Origin: an uncultured Rubrobacteraceae bacterium
GTDB taxonomy: Bacteria > Actinomycetota > Rubrobacteria > Rubrobacterales > Rubrobacteraceae
Reading direction: 5' to 3'
NCBI GenBank assembly: GCA_902806015.1
Contig: CADCUZ010000058.1
Span: 1-11,948, forward strand
DNA: 11,948 nucleotides
Part shown: piece by piece, positions 8,971 through 11,948 of the stretch
Position numbering within the stretch: position 1 is the first letter of the stretch
How the letters are laid out: each line of letters opens with the position of its first letter
The notes under the pieces: model-generated
The model's database searches: none
What the model saw: only the letters and a program-made list of their open reading frames with translations
Told to the model about the DNA's origin: nothing
Made by a program: the position numbers and the translations under genes

Positions 8971-9321
8971 CTAGCCCCTCATCGAGGTGACTTCGTCCAC
9001 GTTCACGGTCCTACGGGACCGGAACACGGCCAGCACTATAGCAAGCCCAACCGCTAATTCCGCGGCGGCCACGGCTATCACGAGCACGGCGTAGCTCACC
9101 CCGAGCCCGCCGGCGTTTGGCAGGTGGTCGGCGAAAGCCACGAGCGTCAGGTTGACGCCGTTGATCATCAGCTCGACGCACATAAAGATCACCACCGCGT
9201 TCCTGCGTACGAGCGCCCCCCACACCCCGATGGCGAACATGATCGCCCCCACGATGAGGTAGCCTTCGAGCGGCGGCGAGGCCACGAGCGCGTCCAGGAA
9301 CCGCTGCACCTGCGGCGGCAC
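8971..9321 (-). CDS. nuoK: NADH-quinone oxidoreductase subunit K, 116 aa
   Basis: NuoK is a small, three-helix subunit of the complex I membrane arm that helps relay protons between the quinone site and the antiporter subunits. Helices lie at about 20-37, 42-64 and 77-99. Two membrane-buried glutamates, E50 (FMCVELMINGVNLT) and E88 (VAAAELAVGLAIV), correspond to the conserved pair in E. coli (E36 and E72). The GTG start at 9321 shares a base with the nuoJ stop (TAGTG) and has GGAGGAG just upstream, inside the end of nuoJ. The N-terminus is about 14 residues longer than in E. coli, so a slightly later start is not excluded, but no later start with a comparable ribosome site was seen. Translation is probably coupled to nuoJ. 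Confidence 0.95.
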   Translation of the reverse strand: MPPQVQRFLDALVASPPLEGYLIVGAIMFAIGVWGALVRRNAVVIFMCVELMINGVNLTLVAFADHLPNAGGLGVSYAVLVIAVAAAELAVGLAIVLAVFRSRRTVNVDEVTSMRG

Positions 9322-9857
9322 TACTCCTCCACCCCCCGGTCTACGCCCGCGCCGACCTTGCGGCGGCTAACGACGATGGCAGCGACGATGGCGACCAGTA
9401 GCAACACGGAGACCACCTCAAAGAGCAGCGCGAAGATCTCCGACCCCGGCGACACGCCGAGCAAGTCGCGACCGAGCTGCGCCACCTCGCGCGGCCCGTT
9501 CCCGGCCCGCGCCGACCCCCAGTCCTCTACCCACAGCACCCAAGAGAGGAACGCCCCGACGCCCGCCGCGACGCTCAACCCCGCCCAGAACTGCCGGTTT
9601 ACGATCGTCCTGTAGCGCCGGGCCTGCGGCCTCTGAGTGAACATGATCCCGAACAGAATCACCACCGTTACCGCGCCGACGTAGATCAACACCTGAAACG
9701 CGGCGAGCGCCGGCGCGTTCAGCATCACGAAGAACCCGGCGACCCCGAGGAAAGACCCGGACATGAACAGCGCCGAGTGGACCACGTTGCGGCTGATCAC
9801 GACCCCGAGCGCGGAGACGAGCACCATCCCCGCGAAAAACCCGAACGCTACCGTCAA
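9321..9857 (-). CDS. nuoJ: NADH-quinone oxidoreductase subunit J, 178 aa
   Basis: NuoJ is a five-helix membrane subunit of complex I next to NuoH and NuoK; its third helix takes part in the coupling movement. The hydrophobic segments lie at about 3-20, 28-46, 52-73, 91-110 and 140-163. The diagnostic third helix reads AFQVLIYVGAVTVVILFGIM, with the conserved Tyr at 59 and the Gly/Val turn. The start is taken as TTG at 9857: its TTGA overlaps the nuoI stop by 4 bases, it lies after a GAGG site, and it leaves a full first helix. The first in-frame ATG, 10 codons later, would remove half of that helix. The stop overlaps the nuoK GTG by one base. The length of 178 is normal. Confidence 0.93.
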   Translation of the reverse strand: MTVAFGFFAGMVLVSALGVVISRNVVHSALFMSGSFLGVAGFFVMLNAPALAAFQVLIYVGAVTVVILFGIMFTQRPQARRYRTIVNRQFWAGLSVAAGVGAFLSWVLWVEDWGSARAGNGPREVAQLGRDLLGVSPGSEIFALLFEVVSVLLLVAIVAAIVVSRRKVGAGVDRGVEE

Positions 9858-10339
9858 GGCGCCGCCTCTTTCTTCGGCGCCTTGTTCGCAGCCTTCGGCT
9901 TCTTCTTCACGGCAGGCTTGGGGTCTATCGTCGGGTCCACCGGGCGTTCGCCGAATTGCCGGGCGAGCTCCAACCTGTTGTACGCCTGGACCTCGAACTC
10001 CTCGGTGTGGTAGATGCAGTTCACCGGGCAGACCTCGACGCACAGGCTGCAGTACATGCACCGCGAGTCGTCGATGACGAAGCCGACCGCGTACGGCTTC
10101 GCCTTGCCCGAGCCGTCGGCGTCGCGCTTCTCTTGCTCGATGGAGATGCAGTGGTCTGGGCAGATGCGCATGCACTGCAGGCACGCGATGCAGCGGTCCA
10201 TGTCCACGGTGAGCATCCCGCGGCTGCGCTCGAAGGTCTCTTTTTTGTACTCCGGGTACTGCCGCGTGACCTTGTTGTCGAAGAGGTGCTTGAGGGTGAT
10301 CCCCATCCCCTTCAATATTCCCTGGCCTAGCTGGGGCAT
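9854..10339 (-). CDS. nuoI: NADH-quinone oxidoreductase subunit I (2x[4Fe-4S] ferredoxin-type), 161 aa
   Basis: NuoI carries clusters N6a and N6b and passes electrons to NuoB near the quinone site. Two Cys-x2-Cys-x2-Cys-x3-Cys-Pro motifs are complete: C50, C53, C56, C60 and C94, C97, C100, C104. The N-terminus (1-45) is the usual amphipathic region that contacts NuoH. The ATG at 10339 has GAGGAAAGG about 10 bases upstream, partly within the end of nuoH. The last 21 residues (141-161) are a Lys/Ala/Pro-rich tail beginning KPAVKKKPKAANK, which many NuoI proteins lack; tails of variable kind occur, especially in enzymes without NuoEFG. The gene lies 18 bases after nuoH and overlaps nuoJ by 4. 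Confidence 0.97.
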   Translation of the reverse strand: MPQLGQGILKGMGITLKHLFDNKVTRQYPEYKKETFERSRGMLTVDMDRCIACLQCMRICPDHCISIEQEKRDADGSGKAKPYAVGFVIDDSRCMYCSLCVEVCPVNCIYHTEEFEVQAYNRLELARQFGERPVDPTIDPKPAVKKKPKAANKAPKKEAAP

Positions 10340-10357
10340 ATCTCGAAAACCTTTCCT

Positions 10358-11365
10358 CTAAAACACCGAAGGGAGCAGGAGCATGGCGCCGGCGGTGACG
10401 AACAGCCAGACGAGGCAGACCGGCACGAGTATCTTCCAGCCGAAATCCATGAGCTGGTCCATCCTGAGGCGCGGGAGGCTCCACCGGATCCACTGGAAGG
10501 TAAAGACGAGGAGCGCCGTCTTGAGGGCGAACCAGATCCAGTTGAAGTTTCCGAGGTCCAAGAACTCGACGGGGGGCTGCCAGCCCCCCAAAAACAGCGT
10601 GGCGGTGATCGCCGACACGAGGGCCATCGAGGCGAACTCGGAGGCCTGGATCAGGCCCCACGTCATCCCCGAGTACTCGACCATGAACCCGCCGACGATC
10701 TCGCTCTCGCCCTCCGGCAGGTCGAACGGCACCCTCCTGGCCTCCGCCACCCCCGCGATGTAGAAGGTGACGAACATCGGCAACTGCGGCAGGAAGTACC
10801 AGTGCCAGAACCCGCCGTCCTGGGCGTTGACCACGTCCACGAGCGAGAGGCTCCCGGAGAGCATGATGACCCCGAGCAGGCTCAGGATCAGCGGCACCTC
10901 GTAGGAGATCATCTGCGCAGCACCCCTCATGGCGCCCAAGAGCGAGAAGGTGGACCGGCTGCCGTAGCCCGCCATGATCAGACCCAGCGCCCCGATGGAC
11001 GTCAGGGCTATAAAGAACACGATCCCCACGTTGAGGTCCGCGACCACAGACCTCGGCGCAAAAGGCACGACGAGCCAGACGGCCGCCGCCGGGATGAACA
11101 TGGCTATGGGGGCCGCGAGAAAGATCCAGAGGTCCGCCCTGTGGGGCGAGACGTTCTCCTTGGTGAACAGCTTGACGACGTCCGCCGCCGGCTGCAGCAG
11201 CCCTCGCGGCCCGACCCGGTTGGGCCCGTAACGCAGCTGTATGTAGGCGGCCACCTTGCGCTCCGCGAAGGTGAGGATGCCGGCCAGGTTCAGGACCAAG
11301 AACAGTATGACGCCGAACGAGAGGAAAAGCCTTACGGCTTCGTGGTTGAGGATGTCCAAGCTCAA
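10358..11365 (-). CDS. nuoH: NADH-quinone oxidoreductase subunit H, 335 aa
   Basis: NuoH is the membrane subunit that joins the peripheral and membrane arms and shapes the quinone chamber, with about eight membrane helices. Signatures include ERKVAAYIQLRYGPNRVGPR (35-54) with GLLQP, ADVVKLFTKE (61-70), RVPFDLPEGESEIVGGF with MVEYSGM (211-234), and LPRLRMDQLMDFGWK (297-311). The charged loop 211-234, which lines the quinone entry, is intact. The start is assigned to TTG at 11365 with GGGAGAGGG about 10 bases before it. A second TTG two codons later is possible and would change only two residues. No ATG or GTG fits the homologous start. The length of 335 matches the family (320-350). It follows nuoD directly, where most operons have nuoE, nuoF and nuoG in between. 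Confidence 0.96.
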   Translation of the reverse strand: MSLDILNHEAVRLFLSFGVILFLVLNLAGILTFAERKVAAYIQLRYGPNRVGPRGLLQPAADVVKLFTKENVSPHRADLWIFLAAPIAMFIPAAAVWLVVPFAPRSVVADLNVGIVFFIALTSIGALGLIMAGYGSRSTFSLLGAMRGAAQMISYEVPLILSLLGVIMLSGSLSLVDVVNAQDGGFWHWYFLPQLPMFVTFYIAGVAEARRVPFDLPEGESEIVGGFMVEYSGMTWGLIQASEFASMALVSAITATLFLGGWQPPVEFLDLGNFNWIWFALKTALLVFTFQWIRWSLPRLRMDQLMDFGWKILVPVCLVWLFVTAGAMLLLPSVF

Positions 11366-11383
11366 AGCCTAAAAACCCTCTCC

Positions 11384-11948
11384 CTACTTGTCCCAGGCCC
11401 CGGAGACCGGGTCTATGAGGCCCATGATCGGCATGATGTCCGGCAGGTAGTGGCCGGGCACGATCTCCTGCAAAAGCTGCATGTTGACGGTGCAGGGGGT
11501 CCGGTAGTGCACCCGGTAGGGCGTATCGGAGCCGTCGGAGACGACGTGGACCGCGTACTCGCCGCGCGCGGACTCTACCCGGCCGATGCCGTCGCCCTCC
11601 GTCGGGCGTATGCGGCGGCCCGTGTCCCCCATCACCTCGCCCCCGGGCAGGTTCTCCAGGATCTGCTTTATCATGCGGATGCTCTGCCTGATCTCGCCTA
11701 TCCTGCAGCGGTAGGAGGCCTCGACGTCGCCGGCCTCGTCGGTGACCACGTCGAAGTCGAGGTTCTTGTACCAGCCGTAGGGGTAGTGCTTGCGCACGTC
11801 GAACTCGACGCCGGTGCACCGCAGGGGCACGCCGGTGAGGCCCATCTCGACGGCCTTCTCGGGCGACATCTTCCCGACGCCGCGCGTGCGGGCTATAAAG
11901 ATCTCGTTCCCCTCTATCAGGTCTATAAAGTCAGGCTGCAGCCGGCTC
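11384..11948 (-). CDS. nuoD: NADH-quinone oxidoreductase subunit D, C-terminal 187 residues (5' end outside window)
   Basis: NuoD is the 49-kDa-type subunit of the peripheral arm, related to the large subunit of [NiFe] hydrogenases, and forms the quinone-binding pocket with NuoB. The visible part begins within [20 protein letters not shown], the family stretch before [12 protein letters not shown]. It continues with [18 protein letters not shown] and [12 protein letters not shown], then [20 protein letters not shown] with YRV. The end, [13 protein letters not shown], carries the usual C-terminal D-[RK]. The segment between the two blocks is short and lacks the HHFK-type region of E. coli and mitochondrial homologues, like several Gram-positive and Chloroflexi NuoD proteins. 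The quinone-site His and Tyr lie upstream and are not visible. The gene ends 18 bases before nuoH, and the stop overlaps the nuoH ribosome-binding region. Confidence 0.95.
   Translation of the reverse strand, partial: SRLQPDFIDLIEGNEIFIARTRGVGKMSPEKAVEMGLTGVPLRCTGVEFDVRKHYPYGWYKNLDFDVVTDEAGDVEASYRCRIGEIRQSIRMIKQILENLPGGEVMGDTGRRIRPTEGDGIGRVESARGEYAVHVVSDGSDTPYRVHYRTPCTVNMQLLQEIVPGHYLPDIMPIMGLIDPVSGAWDK

Noticed and set aside
7921..9057. Plus-strand frame of 378 codons opposite nuoL/nuoK
   Set aside because: It is a highly charged His/Arg/Asp-rich translation typical of the antisense of membrane protein genes; the strong homology lies on the other strand.
9321..11819. Minus-strand frame of 832 codons that would fuse nuoJ to upstream sequence
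   Set aside because: Only the last 178 codons are NuoJ; the rest is an out-of-frame reading of nuoI, nuoH and nuoD, giving Arg/Gly-rich nonsense.
11889..11932. Repeated CTATAAAG near the right edge
   Set aside because: Both copies are Phe-Ile codons (TTT ATA) within nuoD, so they reflect codon choice rather than a promoter or repeat.

Overview
This window is a GC-rich stretch of a bacterial chromosome in which every recognisable gene lies on the minus strand, so transcription runs from the right edge to the left edge. Gene content, high GC, frequent GTG/TTG starts and unusually common ATA isoleucine codons fit a deep-branching actinobacterium of the Rubrobacter type. That assignment is an inference from composition and gene order, not from a marker gene.

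The right two-thirds (about 4068-11948) is the distal part of a respiratory complex I operon. In transcription order it holds the C-terminal part of nuoD, then nuoH, nuoI, nuoJ, nuoK, nuoL, nuoM and nuoN. The genes are tightly packed, and J/I, K/J, M/L and N/M overlap by 1-4 bases. NuoD and NuoI belong to the peripheral arm at the membrane interface; H, J, K, L, M and N form the membrane arm, and L, M and N keep the Glu/Lys residues of the proton path. nuoE, nuoF and nuoG, which usually sit between nuoD and nuoH, are not there. The complex may therefore lack the NADH-oxidising module, or that module is encoded elsewhere.

After a 72-base gap comes a nucleotidyltransferase for sugar-nucleotide synthesis with a left-handed beta-helix tail (2889-3995). 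It is followed by a decayed comF-type phosphoribosyltransferase gene (2228-2735) with one frameshift, no zinc-ribbon N-terminus and an altered PRPP loop. Next are an intact long-form ribosome hibernation factor (hpf, 1499-2062) and the first 470 codons of secA (1-1411, running off the left edge). The comF-hpf-secA order is a common bacterial neighbourhood.

No tRNA, rRNA, insertion sequence, CRISPR array or prophage gene was seen. Most of the window is ordinary core metabolism. The points worth a second look are the missing nuoEFG, the Lys/Ala-rich NuoI tail, the altered NuoM motif and the comF remnant. I did not find a convincing new system.
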